This document shows positions 34,605 to 45,064 of a DNA stretch of 64,000 nucleotides, in pieces. Each line of letters opens with the position of its first letter. Positions within the stretch are counted from its first letter, which is position 1. The notes under the pieces were generated by a model. The model did no database searches. It was not told the origin of the DNA and worked only from the letters and a program-made list of their open reading frames with translations. This DNA is from Lachnospiraceae bacterium. Its GTDB lineage: Bacteria > Bacillota > Clostridia > Lachnospirales > Bianqueaceae. The stretch covers positions 1 to 64,000 of the forward strand of contig JAAWDX010000007.1 in the NCBI GenBank assembly GCA_022794035.1, in the 5' to 3' direction. Both the position numbers and the translations under genes were made by a program.

Positions 34605-37037
34605 TTAACGCTCTAAGTGCGTCAGATGCCAAATACGCTCGTCATAGTCCAAAACAGAACGATCAGCTGCAAAAATGCCAGCCTTAGCCACATTGATCAG
34701 TGCCTTTTGGTTCCATGCCTTTGCATTACGGTATACAGCATCTGCTTCCCTCTGTGCCCGGCAGTAATCTTCAAAATCTGCCAGCACCAAATACGGATCT
34801 GCCACATTGCCGGCACTATGAAATAAAAGAGCATTGGCTAAATCCGGGAATGCAATCTCGTGACCCGGACGTCCGATCCCATGCTGCATAGCGCTGACTA
34901 CGCGGTTGATCCACCCATTATTTTGATAGAATTCCATCGGGTTATAGCCATGACGCAGCAAATCATTGACCTGCTCCGTCAGAAGCCCAAAGAGGAATAT
35001 ATTCTCTTTGCCAACCTTTTCATAAATTTCCACATTGGCTCCATCGAGTGTTCCGATCGTAATCGCTCCATTAAGCATGAATTTCATATTTCCTGTACCG
35101 GATGCTTCTCGTCCAGCAGTGGAAATCTGTTCGCTCAAATTAGCGGCGGGCATTAAAATCTCGGCTACCGTGACCTTATAATCCTGAATAAAAACAACCT
35201 TCATTTTATCGTTTACATCCGGATCATGATTCACCATATCCGCAACGGCATGGATGAGCCGAATGATCTGCTTCGCCCTGCTGTATCCGGGAGCAGCCTT
35301 TGCACCAAATAAAAAGGTTCTCGGCACATAATCCATGTTAGGGTTATCTTTATATTCATAATACATACGCAGAATGTGCAGTACATTCAGCAGCTGCCGT
35401 TTATACTCATGCAGTCGTTTAGCCTGTGCATCAAAGATAGAATCCGGATCGACAATAATTCCGTTTTCCTTTTCAATGAACTTGGCTAAGCGAATCTTAT
35501 TTTCCTTTTTTATCTCATCAAAGCGATTTAAAACTGCTGCATCCTTTGCAAACTTCTCCAGCTTTTCCAGTTCATTCGGATTTTTCATAAATCCGTCTCC
35601 AATACACTCCCGAATCAGCTGCGTCAGCTTAGGATTGCTCTGCCCCAGCCATCTGCGGTATGCAATTCCATTGGTTACATTGCGGAATTTTTGCGGCGTA
35701 TCTAAATAAAAATCATGGAAGCAATCGTCCTTTAAAATCTGCGAATGCAGCTCCGACACACCATTTACAGAGAAAGAACCGGCAATCGAGAGGTGTGCCA
35801 TTCGAATCTCTCCGTTCGCAACAATGGCCATTTTAGAAATCCGGTCCCAATCTCCCGGAAATACACTCCAAAGATGCTCACAAAATCTGCGGTTAATCTC
35901 CTGAATAATTTGATAAACACGCGGTACAATTTTCTTAATTAAATCCTCCGGCCAGCGCTCCAAAGCCTCTACCATTACCGTATGATTCGTATAGGCAACG
36001 GTACGATTGGTAATATCCCATGCTTCATCCCAGCCCATGCCATGCTCATCCATCATGATCCGCATAAGCTCTGGAATGACCATGGCCGGATGCGTGTCAT
36101 TGATCTGAATCACAATATGATCCGGCAGATTACTCAGTGTGCCATAAGCCTTATAATGCTTATTGATAATATTTTGAATAGAAGCCGAGATAAAGAAATA
36201 CTGCTGCTTAATGCGCAGAGATTTCCCTTCATAATTATTATCCTCCGGATACAGCACTTTAGAAAGCACCTCTGCCATTGCATTCTGTTCCATCGCTTTG
36301 AGATAGGCGCCCTCATTAAACAAGGTCATATTGATCGTATAGGGCGATTTAGGCTGCCATAGGCGCAGCGTATTCACTGTCTTAGAATCATATCCTGAGA
36401 TCATCATATCATTGGGCACCGCGTTCACGCTGTCGTAATTCTTCAAAGAAACCTTCATCTGCCCTGTAGACCAATCCTCAACAACCTCTCCGCCAAAGCG
36501 TACCTCTACAGTCTCATCCTGCTTTACCACCAACCAGCTGCGCCCTGTATCCAGCCAGCTGTCTGGCAGCTCTGTCTGCTGCCCTTCAATAATCCGCTGC
36601 TTAAAAAGCCCATATTCATATAAAATGCTATAACCCGTTGCCGGAAGCCCCTGAGAGGCCATGCCGTCCATATAGCAAGCGGCCAGCCTTCCCAAGCCTC
36701 CGTTGCCCAGCGCGGCATCCTGCTCCAGATCACAAATCTCATCAAAGCTAGTCCCCATCTGTGTAAGCAGCTCCTCAAACTGAGGCATCAACCTTAAATT
36801 ATAGACATTATTCCTCAAGGAACGTCCTAACAAAAATTCAATAGATAGGTAGCATACCTGCTTGGCCTGTTTTCTCTCCATTTCTTTCTGCGTTTTAACC
36901 CATTTTTCCATGAGCATATCCCGTACCACCTGCGCACAGGCATCATAGATCATTTTAGGCCGTGCATCCGTACAATCCGTGCCATAATGCCGTTTTAATT
37001 TTCCGTCTACTAATGTTTTTAACTGTTCTACCGTCAT
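34605..37037 (-). CDS. glgP: Glycogen/starch phosphorylase
   Basis: This pyridoxal-phosphate enzyme releases glucose-1-phosphate from glycogen. The PLP-lysine motif EASGTGNMKFMLNGA is near residues 645-660, and the N-terminal DAALGNGGLGRLAACYMD block is present. The ATG at 37037 has GAGGAG a few bases before it and gives 810 residues; earlier ATGs at 37049 and 37070 lack good sites. It is the last gene of glgB-glgC-glgD-glgA-glgP. Confidence 0.97.
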   Translation of the reverse strand: MTVEQLKTLVDGKLKRHYGTDCTDARPKMIYDACAQVVRDMLMEKWVKTQKEMERKQAKQVCYLSIEFLLGRSLRNNVYNLRLMPQFEELLTQMGTSFDEICDLEQDAALGNGGLGRLAACYMDGMASQGLPATGYSILYEYGLFKQRIIEGQQTELPDSWLDTGRSWLVVKQDETVEVRFGGEVVEDWSTGQMKVSLKNYDSVNAVPNDMMISGYDSKTVNTLRLWQPKSPYTINMTLFNEGAYLKAMEQNAMAEVLSKVLYPEDNNYEGKSLRIKQQYFFISASIQNIINKHYKAYGTLSNLPDHIVIQINDTHPAMVIPELMRIMMDEHGMGWDEAWDITNRTVAYTNHTVMVEALERWPEDLIKKIVPRVYQIIQEINRRFCEHLWSVFPGDWDRISKMAIVANGEIRMAHLSIAGSFSVNGVSELHSQILKDDCFHDFYLDTPQKFRNVTNGIAYRRWLGQSNPKLTQLIRECIGDGFMKNPNELEKLEKFAKDAAVLNRFDEIKKENKIRLAKFIEKENGIIVDPDSIFDAQAKRLHEYKRQLLNVLHILRMYYEYKDNPNMDYVPRTFLFGAKAAPGYSRAKQIIRLIHAVADMVNHDPDVNDKMKVVFIQDYKVTVAEILMPAANLSEQISTAGREASGTGNMKFMLNGAITIGTLDGANVEIYEKVGKENIFLFGLLTEQVNDLLRHGYNPMEFYQNNGWINRVVSAMQHGIGRPGHEIAFPDLANALLFHSAGNVADPYLVLADFEDYCRAQREADAVYRNAKAWNQKALINVAKAGIFAADRSVLDYDERIWHLTHLER

Positions 37038-37088
37038 ACTGCTCCTCATTTCTGCGTAGTTTACACCCATATTTTAATAGAAAGCGCC

Positions 37089-37120
37089 AAATAACAGATG
37101 GAATGTTCCATCTGTTATTT
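37089..37120 (-). other. Long hairpin between glgA and glgP
   Basis: A 15-bp perfect stem (37089-37103 with 37106-37120) has a two-base loop but no T-run after it on the minus strand. It is more likely an mRNA-stabilising or processing element within the operon than a full terminator. Confidence 0.6.
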
Positions 37121-37129
37121 GATTTCTTT

Positions 37130-38569
37130 TTATCGTTTTCCTGTTATCCTGCGGTACAAAGCCAGATATTCCTTTGCCGGCCCGCTCCAGCTGAAATCCT
37201 GCGTCATAGCATTCGTCATAAGCGTTTTCCACTGCTGTGGACTGCGGTATGTTTCTTCTGCCTGACGGATGACATATAGCATATCATGCGCATTGTAATC
37301 GGCAAAGGTAAAACCGGTTCCTCTTCCCTCCCATGAGATGTAAGGAGAGACCGTATCCTTCAAACCGCCCGTTTCTCTAACTACCGGGATCGTCCCATAC
37401 CGCATCGCAATCATCTGCGCTAATCCACATGGTTCACTTTGGGATGGCATTAGAAAAATATCAGCTCCTGCATATATTTTTTGCGCCAGATCACTGTTAA
37501 AGGTAATGTTAGCCGAAACCTTGCGGGGATAATTTTCTGCAGCACGGCGCAGCATCTCTTCGTACTGCCAGTCTCCTGTACCTAACACCACCAGCTGTAC
37601 ATCATCTGCTAAAATTTCGTCTAATACTCTCGCCACCAGATCCATACCTTTATGATCGACTAGGCGCGTTACCATGCCGATCATCGGAATCTCTGCATTA
37701 ACCGGCAAATTCAGCAGCTTTTGCAGCTCTGTCTTATTGACTGCTTTTTCCTGCATGGTCTCCACCGTATAATTTTTAAAAAGGTGCGGATCTGTTTCAG
37801 GGTCATAGACCTCGTAATCAATTCCGTTAATAATACCGCTCAGCTTCGCATTTTCCTTTTGTAAAAGGCCCTGCAGTCCATGCCCATAGTATGCGTTTTG
37901 AATTTCTCCTGCATAGGTCGGGCTGACCGTTGTTACCGCTGTCGCAGCCATAATGCCTGTCTTCATGTAGTTTACACAATTATCAAACTGAATATAACCT
38001 CCGGCATAGTCCTGCCAGTCCAGTCCTAATACATTTTCAACAATATCGGAAGGAAATACTCCCTGGTACTGAATGTTGTGAATCGTATAAACCACCTGCA
38101 GATGCCGGTAGCAGTCATTGATATTGCGATAAAATTTATTTAAGTAGAACGGCAGCATCCCCGTTTGCCAATCATTACAATTGATCACATCTGGTTCATA
38201 ATCAATATGCTGCAGCAGCTCCAAAACTGCCTTAGAGAAAAATGCAAAGCGCTCCGCATCATCATAATGACCATAAAACCCGCGTCTGCCAAAATAATAC
38301 TGATTATCCAGCAGGTAATACACAACTCCGCCGATTTTAGCTTCAAAGATACCGCAATACTGACTTCTCCATGAAAGCGGCACCCATATTTCTTTCACAA
38401 AATGAAGCTGATCCTTTAGATCCTGCCGAATTTCTTGATACAGAGGAAGCACTACGCGAACGCCTACCAGCTTTTTTCTAAGCGCAGCCGGAAGCGCTCC
38501 GGCCACATCTCCTAAGCCGCCCGATTTAGCAAAGGGAACCGCTTCAGAAGCAACGTATAAAACCTTCAT
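37130..38569 (-). CDS. glgA: Glycogen synthase (ADP-glucose)
   Basis: GlgA is a GT5-family glucosyltransferase that extends alpha-1,4-glucan from ADP-glucose. The N-terminal KSGGLGDVAGALP (about 15-27) binds ADP-glucose, and the C-terminal block with SQSEPCGLAQMIAMRYG and RETGGLKDTV supplies the catalytic glutamate region. The 479 residues match the usual length. It follows glgD by 18 bases. Confidence 0.97.
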   Translation of the reverse strand: MKVLYVASEAVPFAKSGGLGDVAGALPAALRKKLVGVRVVLPLYQEIRQDLKDQLHFVKEIWVPLSWRSQYCGIFEAKIGGVVYYLLDNQYYFGRRGFYGHYDDAERFAFFSKAVLELLQHIDYEPDVINCNDWQTGMLPFYLNKFYRNINDCYRHLQVVYTIHNIQYQGVFPSDIVENVLGLDWQDYAGGYIQFDNCVNYMKTGIMAATAVTTVSPTYAGEIQNAYYGHGLQGLLQKENAKLSGIINGIDYEVYDPETDPHLFKNYTVETMQEKAVNKTELQKLLNLPVNAEIPMIGMVTRLVDHKGMDLVARVLDEILADDVQLVVLGTGDWQYEEMLRRAAENYPRKVSANITFNSDLAQKIYAGADIFLMPSQSEPCGLAQMIAMRYGTIPVVRETGGLKDTVSPYISWEGRGTGFTFADYNAHDMLYVIRQAEETYRSPQQWKTLMTNAMTQDFSWSGPAKEYLALYRRITGKR

Positions 38570-38587
38570 AACTATCCATACCTTTCT

Positions 38588-39712
38588 TTAAACAACGCTT
38601 CCCTTTGACAGCACCATCGGATATAGCTTATATCCAAACAGCTTTCTGTTTTCCCGAATGACGACATCCTTATCAATAATGGTATACTCAAGCTGGCTGT
38701 TCGATTGAATTTCACAAGCCTGCATGATGATAGAATTTCTGACAACAGCACCTTTGCGGACACGAACTCCTCGGAAAATAATACTGTTTTCTACCTCTCC
38801 TTCAATCACACATCCGTCTGCAATCAGAGAATTTTTCACATTGCTGCCATTTTGATATAGAGTCGGCACCTCGTCACGGATTTTGGTAAAAATCTGATGA
38901 GGCTGATAAAAGAGCGCCTGCCGAATCTCTTCATTAAGCAAATCCATGCTGGCTTCAAAATAAGAAGCGACTGAATCTATTTTAGCATAATATCCCGAAT
39001 ATTCATATCCATAAATTTTTAGATCATTGATTCGTTTTTGCAGTACATCTCTGTGAAAGCTGTACATATTATGACTTGCACACTCCCGAATCAGTGTCTC
39101 CAACAACGCTTTTCCTATAATAATCTGCCCCATACTCAGATTATCCCGTCCAATCACCGGATTGATGGCCACATCTACAACACGGTCCTCTTCATTTGTT
39201 TGGATAAAGCAGCTGTACTCATGCTCATCCTGCCTGTCAAACTGGCCTTTTTTATACAGGATCGTAATATCGGCACCCTTTTCTTTATGAAACTCAAGAG
39301 CCTCATCAAAGGTCATGTTAAAAATACAATCAGCCGTTGAAAGCACGACATATTCACAATTCGACTTGCGGATAAATGCTCCCGCATTGATCAGCGCCTC
39401 CATTTTGCCGCGGTATACTGAGCGGTATTCTTCTGAATGCTGTGAGAACGGCGGCAGCATATACATTCCATCGTTTTTCCGGTTCAGATCCCATTCCTTG
39501 CCGGAACCCAAATGATCCATCAGCGACTGATAATTGTTCCGGGTAATAATACCCACTTTCGTCACACCTGAATTCACCATGCTGGAAAGCGCAAAATCTA
39601 CAACACGATATCGGCCTCCAAAAGGAATCGAGGAAAGCGCTCTCTTTTGCGTCAGCGCTTTCATAAGCTCATCATTCTGATAAGCAAAAATAAGTCCCAA
39701 AGTATCTTTCAT
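38588..39712 (-). CDS. glgD: GlgD, non-catalytic-type ADP-glucose pyrophosphorylase subunit
   Basis: The 374-residue protein shares the nucleotidyltransferase and left-handed beta-helix layout of GlgC. The nucleotide-binding signature GGxGxRL is replaced by a stretch reading FAYQNDELMKAL at its start, so it is unlikely to be catalytic alone. In Firmicutes GlgD forms a hetero-oligomer with GlgC and raises its activity. The gene lies just downstream of glgC, and GGGGGA precedes its ATG. Confidence 0.95.
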   Translation of the reverse strand: MKDTLGLIFAYQNDELMKALTQKRALSSIPFGGRYRVVDFALSSMVNSGVTKVGIITRNNYQSLMDHLGSGKEWDLNRKNDGMYMLPPFSQHSEEYRSVYRGKMEALINAGAFIRKSNCEYVVLSTADCIFNMTFDEALEFHKEKGADITILYKKGQFDRQDEHEYSCFIQTNEEDRVVDVAINPVIGRDNLSMGQIIIGKALLETLIRECASHNMYSFHRDVLQKRINDLKIYGYEYSGYYAKIDSVASYFEASMDLLNEEIRQALFYQPHQIFTKIRDEVPTLYQNGSNVKNSLIADGCVIEGEVENSIIFRGVRVRKGAVVRNSIIMQACEIQSNSQLEYTIIDKDVVIRENRKLFGYKLYPMVLSKGSVV

Positions 39713-39729
39713 TTCCGATATCCCCCTTT

Positions 39730-40950
39730 TTATAACCGATCCTGCGCCAGCATTTCACCGGCCTGCACCGTTTTATTTTCACCAATCTGAATCTCATCAG
39801 CCAAAACTGCCATATAGCCTGCCATAGGATCCGGCTGTACGGTTTTCATCGCTTCTTCTTTACTGCATCCAACGCGGGCATTTTTTCCGATAACAGCCTC
39901 TTGCCCCACAATCGCATATTCTACCACCGCGCCGTCTTCAATTTTACTGTTAGGCAGAATAACCGAATCTCGTACAATCGCTCCTTTGCCGATAGAAACG
40001 CCATGGAAAATAACGGAATGCTCCACAGTTCCATATACTCTGGTTCCTTCCGTAATCATCGAATTTTTAATCTGCGCCTCAGCAGCTGTAAAATGTGGCG
40101 GTTCATTAGGATTGCGGGCGTAAATTTTCCACGTAGGATCTGACAGATTGATCGGGTTAGCCGGATCCAGAAGCTCCATATTCGCCTCCCACAAAGAATC
40201 CAGCGTTCCTACATCTTTCCAATATCCGGAGAATTCATATGCATACATCGCTTCTCCCGCTCCCAGCATATTGGGAATGATATTTTTTCCAAAGTCATTG
40301 GAAGAACCTGGCGTATTTTCATCCTCTTCCAGATACTTTTTCAGCTTTTTCCAGCTAAACACATAAACGCCCATCGAGGCCTTCGTCGATTTCGGCTCTG
40401 CCGGTTTTTCTTCAAATTCATAAATGCGGTTATCCTCATCCGTATTCATAATCCCAAACCGGCTGGCTTCTTCAAGCGTCACATTCAATACGGCAATCGT
40501 ACAAGCAGCCTCTTTTTTTCTATGATAATCAATCATCTTAGAATAATCCATTTTATAAATATGATCCCCTGACAAGATCACCACATATTCCGGATCATAG
40601 CGCTCAATAAAATGCATATTTTGATAAATTGCATTCGCCGTTCCCTTGTACCACTGCCCATCCTTTCCTCTTACATAGGGCGGCAATACAGAGACCCCGC
40701 CGTCGTTCCGATCCAAATCCCACGGTTGTCCATTGCCGATATAGGCATTGAGATCAAGGGGCATATACTGTGTAAGCACCCCCACTGTATCGATGCCAGA
40801 ATTGATACAGTTGCTGAGCGTAAAATCAATAATACGATATTTACCTCCAAACGGAATCGCCGGCTTCGCCACCGTTTTCGTAAGTACGCCTAGACGACTG
40901 CCCTGACCGCCGGCCAGCAGCATCGCCACGCTTTCTTTCTTAGTACGCAT
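39730..40950 (-). CDS. glgC: Glucose-1-phosphate adenylyltransferase
   Basis: This enzyme makes ADP-glucose from ATP and glucose-1-phosphate, the committed step in glycogen synthesis. It has [12 protein letters not shown] (about 13-24), GTANAIYQN, and FEEKP near 176-180, and a C-terminal beta-helix with hexapeptide repeats. The 406 residues are normal. GGAGG precedes the ATG by about nine bases. Confidence 0.97.
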   Translation of the reverse strand: MRTKKESVAMLLAGGQGSRLGVLTKTVAKPAIPFGGKYRIIDFTLSNCINSGIDTVGVLTQYMPLDLNAYIGNGQPWDLDRNDGGVSVLPPYVRGKDGQWYKGTANAIYQNMHFIERYDPEYVVILSGDHIYKMDYSKMIDYHRKKEAACTIAVLNVTLEEASRFGIMNTDEDNRIYEFEEKPAEPKSTKASMGVYVFSWKKLKKYLEEDENTPGSSNDFGKNIIPNMLGAGEAMYAYEFSGYWKDVGTLDSLWEANMELLDPANPINLSDPTWKIYARNPNEPPHFTAAEAQIKNSMITEGTRVYGTVEHSVIFHGVSIGKGAIVRDSVILPNSKIEDGAVVEYAIVGQEAVIGKNARVGCSKEEAMKTVQPDPMAGYMAVLADEIQIGENKTVQAGEMLAQDRL

Positions 40951-40992
40951 TGTAAAATTCCTCCATTCTGGATAAATATAGATACAGGCTCA

Positions 40993-42933
40993 TCACTTTT
41001 TACCTGCTGTCTTCTGCTTTTTTCCCTGATTACCTTTGCTCCGCTTTTTTCTGGTTGTAAAGTACACGGCAGCCATCGGCGGTACTGTGATGGAAATAGA
41101 GTACTCATACCCATGCATCGGTATTTCCTCTGCACTGATATACCCTCGGCTACCGACGCCAGATCCGCCAAATCTTTCTGCATCACTATTGAGCGCCTCT
41201 ATATAATACGCATCCTGCGCCACTCCAATTCTATAATTTTCTCTCGCCACAGGCGAGAAATTGACCACGACCACCACTTCTTTTCCTTTTTTATCCATAC
41301 GCCGAAAAGAAACTACATTTTGCATATGATCATCATGGCAAATCCAGCTAAATCCTTCCCATGAGCTGTCCTGCTCATAAAATGCCGGATGCTTGAGATA
41401 AAAATGATTTAATTCTTTTACATATGCCTGCAGTTTTTGATGCATCTCATATTCCAGCAGCTGCCAATCCAGTGCCTGCGCATAATTCCATTCAATAAAC
41501 TGTCCGAACTCGCCTCCCATAAATAACAGCTTCTTGCCCGGATGCGCCATTGTATAACCGTAAAATGCCCGCAGCCCTGCAAATTTTTGCTCATATTCAC
41601 CGGGATTTTTATCTAATAGTGACTTCTTGCCGTGCACCACTTCGTCATGAGATAAAGGCAAAATATAATTTTCCGAAAATGCATAGGTAAGAGAAAACGT
41701 AATATCATTATGATGATCCTTTCTAAAAAACGGATCCATACCGATATATTCGAGCATATCGTTCATCCAGCCCATATTCCATTTAAAATTAAATCCCAGA
41801 CCGCCGTCCGAAACCGGTTTCGTCACCATAGGCCATGCTGTAGACTCCTCGGCAATCATCAGAATGCCCGGATGTTCCTTAAAAACTGCTTGATTCAGCG
41901 TCTGCAAAAATTTAACTGCTTCCAGATTTTCATAGCCCCCATACTGGTTCGCTACCCACTCGCCGTCCCTGCGGGCATAATTCAAATAAAGCATACTGGC
42001 TACCGCATCAACTCTGAGCCCGTCTATATGATACATATCCAGCCAAAACATCGCATTAGAGATTAAAAAACTGACAACTTCAGGTCTACCGTAATCAAAA
42101 ACCTTTGTTCCCCACTCATAATGCTCCCCTTTTCGCGGATCCTCATATTCATATAGCGCATGTCCGTCAAAATAAGCAAGCCCGGCCGCATCTTTAGGGA
42201 AATGAGCCGGCACCCAGTCCATAATCACCCCTAATTGGTACTGATGGCAGATATCCACAAATTCCATAAATTGTTTTGGCGTTCCATAACGAGAAGTCGG
42301 TGCATAATATCCCATCACCTGATATCCCCAAGAACCGTCATATGGATATTCCGCTAAGGGCATCAGCTCAATATGCGTATATCCCATTGCTTTTACATAC
42401 TCACAAAGCTCTCTTGCCAGGCTAGGATATGGTAAATACTGTTTTTCAGAGTCCAATTTCCATGAGCCGGCGTGCAGCTCATAAATATTCATCGGTTCTT
42501 CATAAGGCACTGCCTTGCGCCGTTTTTTCATCCATTTATCATCCTGCCACGAATATCCCTCAAGATGGTATAAAACGGAAGCGGTCGCTGGCCTCTTTTC
42601 CATATAAAATCCGTAAGGATCACTCTTCATATATGTCTTGCCATCGGCTCCCACTATACAATATTTATAAAGATCCAGCTCTTTAAGCCCATAGGCAAAC
42701 CCTTCCCAGAGTCCGGCACTGCTAATTTTTGTCATTGAAACCCCTTGCTGAGGCTCCCATCCGCAAAAATCTCCAACTACAGAAATCTCCCTGGCGTTTG
42801 GCGCCCATACCCGAAAAACGGTACACACTTTGCCTTCCGCATCTACTGCAGCATGTGCTCCCAGATATAAATAGGCTCGGTAATTCGTCCCCTCATGAAA
42901 GATATGCACGGCAAAGTTGTTAGCTTTGTCCAT
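40993..42933 (-). CDS. glgB: 1,4-alpha-glucan branching enzyme
   Basis: This GH13 enzyme introduces alpha-1,6 branches. An N-terminal CBM48 domain (about 20-110) precedes the catalytic barrel with DGLRVDAVASML (nucleophile Asp), AEESTAW (acid/base Glu) and LPLSHDEVVHGK. The 646 residues are typical, and the last ~15 residues are strongly basic. It is the first gene of the operon, behind its own promoter. Confidence 0.97.
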   Translation of the reverse strand: MDKANNFAVHIFHEGTNYRAYLYLGAHAAVDAEGKVCTVFRVWAPNAREISVVGDFCGWEPQQGVSMTKISSAGLWEGFAYGLKELDLYKYCIVGADGKTYMKSDPYGFYMEKRPATASVLYHLEGYSWQDDKWMKKRRKAVPYEEPMNIYELHAGSWKLDSEKQYLPYPSLARELCEYVKAMGYTHIELMPLAEYPYDGSWGYQVMGYYAPTSRYGTPKQFMEFVDICHQYQLGVIMDWVPAHFPKDAAGLAYFDGHALYEYEDPRKGEHYEWGTKVFDYGRPEVVSFLISNAMFWLDMYHIDGLRVDAVASMLYLNYARRDGEWVANQYGGYENLEAVKFLQTLNQAVFKEHPGILMIAEESTAWPMVTKPVSDGGLGFNFKWNMGWMNDMLEYIGMDPFFRKDHHNDITFSLTYAFSENYILPLSHDEVVHGKKSLLDKNPGEYEQKFAGLRAFYGYTMAHPGKKLLFMGGEFGQFIEWNYAQALDWQLLEYEMHQKLQAYVKELNHFYLKHPAFYEQDSSWEGFSWICHDDHMQNVVSFRRMDKKGKEVVVVVNFSPVARENYRIGVAQDAYYIEALNSDAERFGGSGVGSRGYISAEEIPMHGYEYSISITVPPMAAVYFTTRKKRSKGNQGKKQKTAGKK

Positions 42934-42963
42934 TTTATTTCACTTCCTTGCCTGTTTTTTGTC

Positions 42964-42993
42964 ATTATATCACAATGAGTAAAGAGTGGTCAA
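42964..42993 (-). promoter_or_regulatory. Glycogen operon promoter
   Basis: On the minus strand TTGACC (42988-42993) and TATAAT (42964-42969) are separated by 18 bp, about 30 bases before the glgB start. Confidence 0.8.
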
Positions 42994-43017
42994 CCTGTTT
43001 AGCATAAATATTATCGA

Positions 43018-43050
43018 CCAAAAGAGCCATTGCTGCTTGCAATGGCTCTT
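43018..43050 (-). terminator. Terminator after ligA
   Basis: A perfect 12-bp stem (43022-43033 with 43039-43050) with a five-base loop is followed on the minus strand by a short T-run. Confidence 0.75.
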
Positions 43051-43075
43051 CCCTATCTAGTTTCTTTATCTACTT

Positions 43076-45034
43076 TTATTTCTGCTCCTCTAATAAATTC
43101 AGCAGCTGCTCTTCATCCAAAATAGGAACATTAAGTTTCTTTGCCTTTTGATTTTTCGACGAATTGCTTTGCAGATCATTATTGATCAGATAGGTGGTCT
43201 TTTGGCTCACGCTATCCGTTACCTTAGCCCCTTTTGCCTCCAGCAACGTCTTCAGCTCATTTCTATTTTCAAAATGCCTCAAACTTCCAGTAATGACAAA
43301 ATTCACGCCTGCCAGTGTTTGCTCTGTCTCTGCCTCCTGCTTAAACTCTATATACTGCAAAAGATCGGCAATCATCTCCCGATTCTCCTTCTGCTGAAAA
43401 AAGCAAAAAACTGCATCTGCCAGCACAGGACCAATGCCATCAATCTCTGCAAGCCTCTGAGCATCAGCCTCCATGACCGCTTCCAAACGGTATCCGAAGG
43501 ATTGAGCCAAGAGTTTTGCACCTGCTGTGCCAATTCCGGGAATTCCCAGTGCATTCAATAAGCGATATAGCTCCCTGTTTCGGCTCTCTTCAATGGAATG
43601 CAGCAGCTTATCACAGGACTTTTCGCCAAACCCTTCCATCTCTGCTATCTCTTCTCGGTGCTCTTTCAAACGGTACAGATCCGCAAAGCTATCAAGCCAA
43701 TCTCTTTCAATCATACGCGCCAACGTCGCCTCAGAGAGGCCTTCAATATTCATCGCCTGCCTTGAAACAAAATGTTCCATGGCCTTAAGCACTTTGGCAG
43801 GGCAGCCCGGATTGCTGCACATCAGCACCTTAACATCCTCGCGCTCTACCAGCTCCGTTCTTCCTCCGCACCGCGGACACTGCGCCGGGATCTCTGCATT
43901 ACCGCTTTTCGTCAGATTCTCCGCTACCTGTGGGATAATCATATTAGCCTTATATACCGTAATTTCATCTCCTATGCCCAGCTCCAGCTCCTGCAAAATA
44001 CTCACATTATGCAGACTTGCCCTTTTCACGGTAGTTCCCTCCAGCTCAACAGGATCAAAGATTGCTACCGGATTGATCAGACCCGTTCGAGAAGGACTCC
44101 ATTCAATCTCCTTCAGTGTCGTTTTAACCTTCTCGTCCTGCCATTTAAAAGCCATCGAATCCCGCGGAAACTTCGCGGTACTCCCGAGCGATTCCGATAC
44201 GCGCAGACTATCCATCGTCAGCACCAGGCCATCCACCGGAAAGATCAGTTCCTTTGTTTTCTGCGCAAAGCGCAAAACAGCTTCTGGCACCTCCTCTGCC
44301 GTAAGCATTTCATACTCCACCAAATCAAACCCCTGTTCACGCAAAAACAGTAGCTGCTTTTCCTTAGAATCCTCAAAGCGTTTGCTATCTCCCGCAAAAT
44401 CAATCAAGGCATAAGCAAGAAAATAGACCCCTCTCTGCGCTGTAATACGGCTGTCCAGCTGCCGAACTGATCCGCTGCACAAATTACGCGGGTTTTTATA
44501 TTGCTCGCCCTCCTCCAGACTTTCATTGATTCGCTCAAAATCCGGATACGAAATCAGAGCCTCTCCGCGCACCGACAGCTTTTCTTTACAGGGAATCTGT
44601 AATGGTACATTGCGAAAAACCTTTGCATTCGGTGTAATGTCCTCGCCTACTTCGCCATTTCCTCTCGTTGCCGCCATCACAAGCTGCCCCTCTTCATAGG
44701 TCAGCGCTACCGTAAGCCCATCCAGCTTCCATGACAAAATACCGCGCTGCTCTCCAAGAAATGCTGCCAAAGCCCCGGGATCCTTAGTTTTATCCAATGA
44801 TTTTAGAGGCGCTGCATGCGTCACCTTAGGCAGACTGCTCACGACCTCATATCCTACGCGCTGTGTTGGACTCCCGGATAATACAATTCCGCTTTTTTGC
44901 TCCAGTGCCTCCAACTCATCATAGAGCGCATCATATTCAAGATTACTCATCTGTTCCTGATCCGTTTGATAATAGGCATAGGCTGCCTCATTCAGCATTT
45001 GGATCAGCTCTTCCATTCGCTTCCTGTTTTCCAT
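43076..45034 (-). CDS. ligA: NAD-dependent DNA ligase
   Basis: LigA seals nicks in replication and repair using NAD. The adenylation lysine is Lys103 in WKLDG (102-106). An OB fold, a four-cysteine zinc finger (CPRCGG...CSNPGCPAK, near 395-420), helix-hairpin-helix repeats and a C-terminal BRCT domain (about 575-650) follow. The ATG at 45034 has GGAG six bases before it and gives 652 residues. It follows pcrA by 30 bases, a common pairing. Confidence 0.97.
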   Translation of the reverse strand: MENRKRMEELIQMLNEAAYAYYQTDQEQMSNLEYDALYDELEALEQKSGIVLSGSPTQRVGYEVVSSLPKVTHAAPLKSLDKTKDPGALAAFLGEQRGILSWKLDGLTVALTYEEGQLVMAATRGNGEVGEDITPNAKVFRNVPLQIPCKEKLSVRGEALISYPDFERINESLEEGEQYKNPRNLCSGSVRQLDSRITAQRGVYFLAYALIDFAGDSKRFEDSKEKQLLFLREQGFDLVEYEMLTAEEVPEAVLRFAQKTKELIFPVDGLVLTMDSLRVSESLGSTAKFPRDSMAFKWQDEKVKTTLKEIEWSPSRTGLINPVAIFDPVELEGTTVKRASLHNVSILQELELGIGDEITVYKANMIIPQVAENLTKSGNAEIPAQCPRCGGRTELVEREDVKVLMCSNPGCPAKVLKAMEHFVSRQAMNIEGLSEATLARMIERDWLDSFADLYRLKEHREEIAEMEGFGEKSCDKLLHSIEESRNRELYRLLNALGIPGIGTAGAKLLAQSFGYRLEAVMEADAQRLAEIDGIGPVLADAVFCFFQQKENREMIADLLQYIEFKQEAETEQTLAGVNFVITGSLRHFENRNELKTLLEAKGAKVTDSVSQKTTYLINNDLQSNSSKNQKAKKLNVPILDEEQLLNLLEEQK

Positions 45035-45064
45035 ACCAATCTCCATTTTGAAGCCTACTTAATA

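Noticed and set aside
43527-44414. A 295-residue open frame on the plus strand opposite ligA
   Set aside because: It is antisense to a clear ligA gene, has serine-rich low-complexity composition typical of shadow frames, and has no ribosome site.
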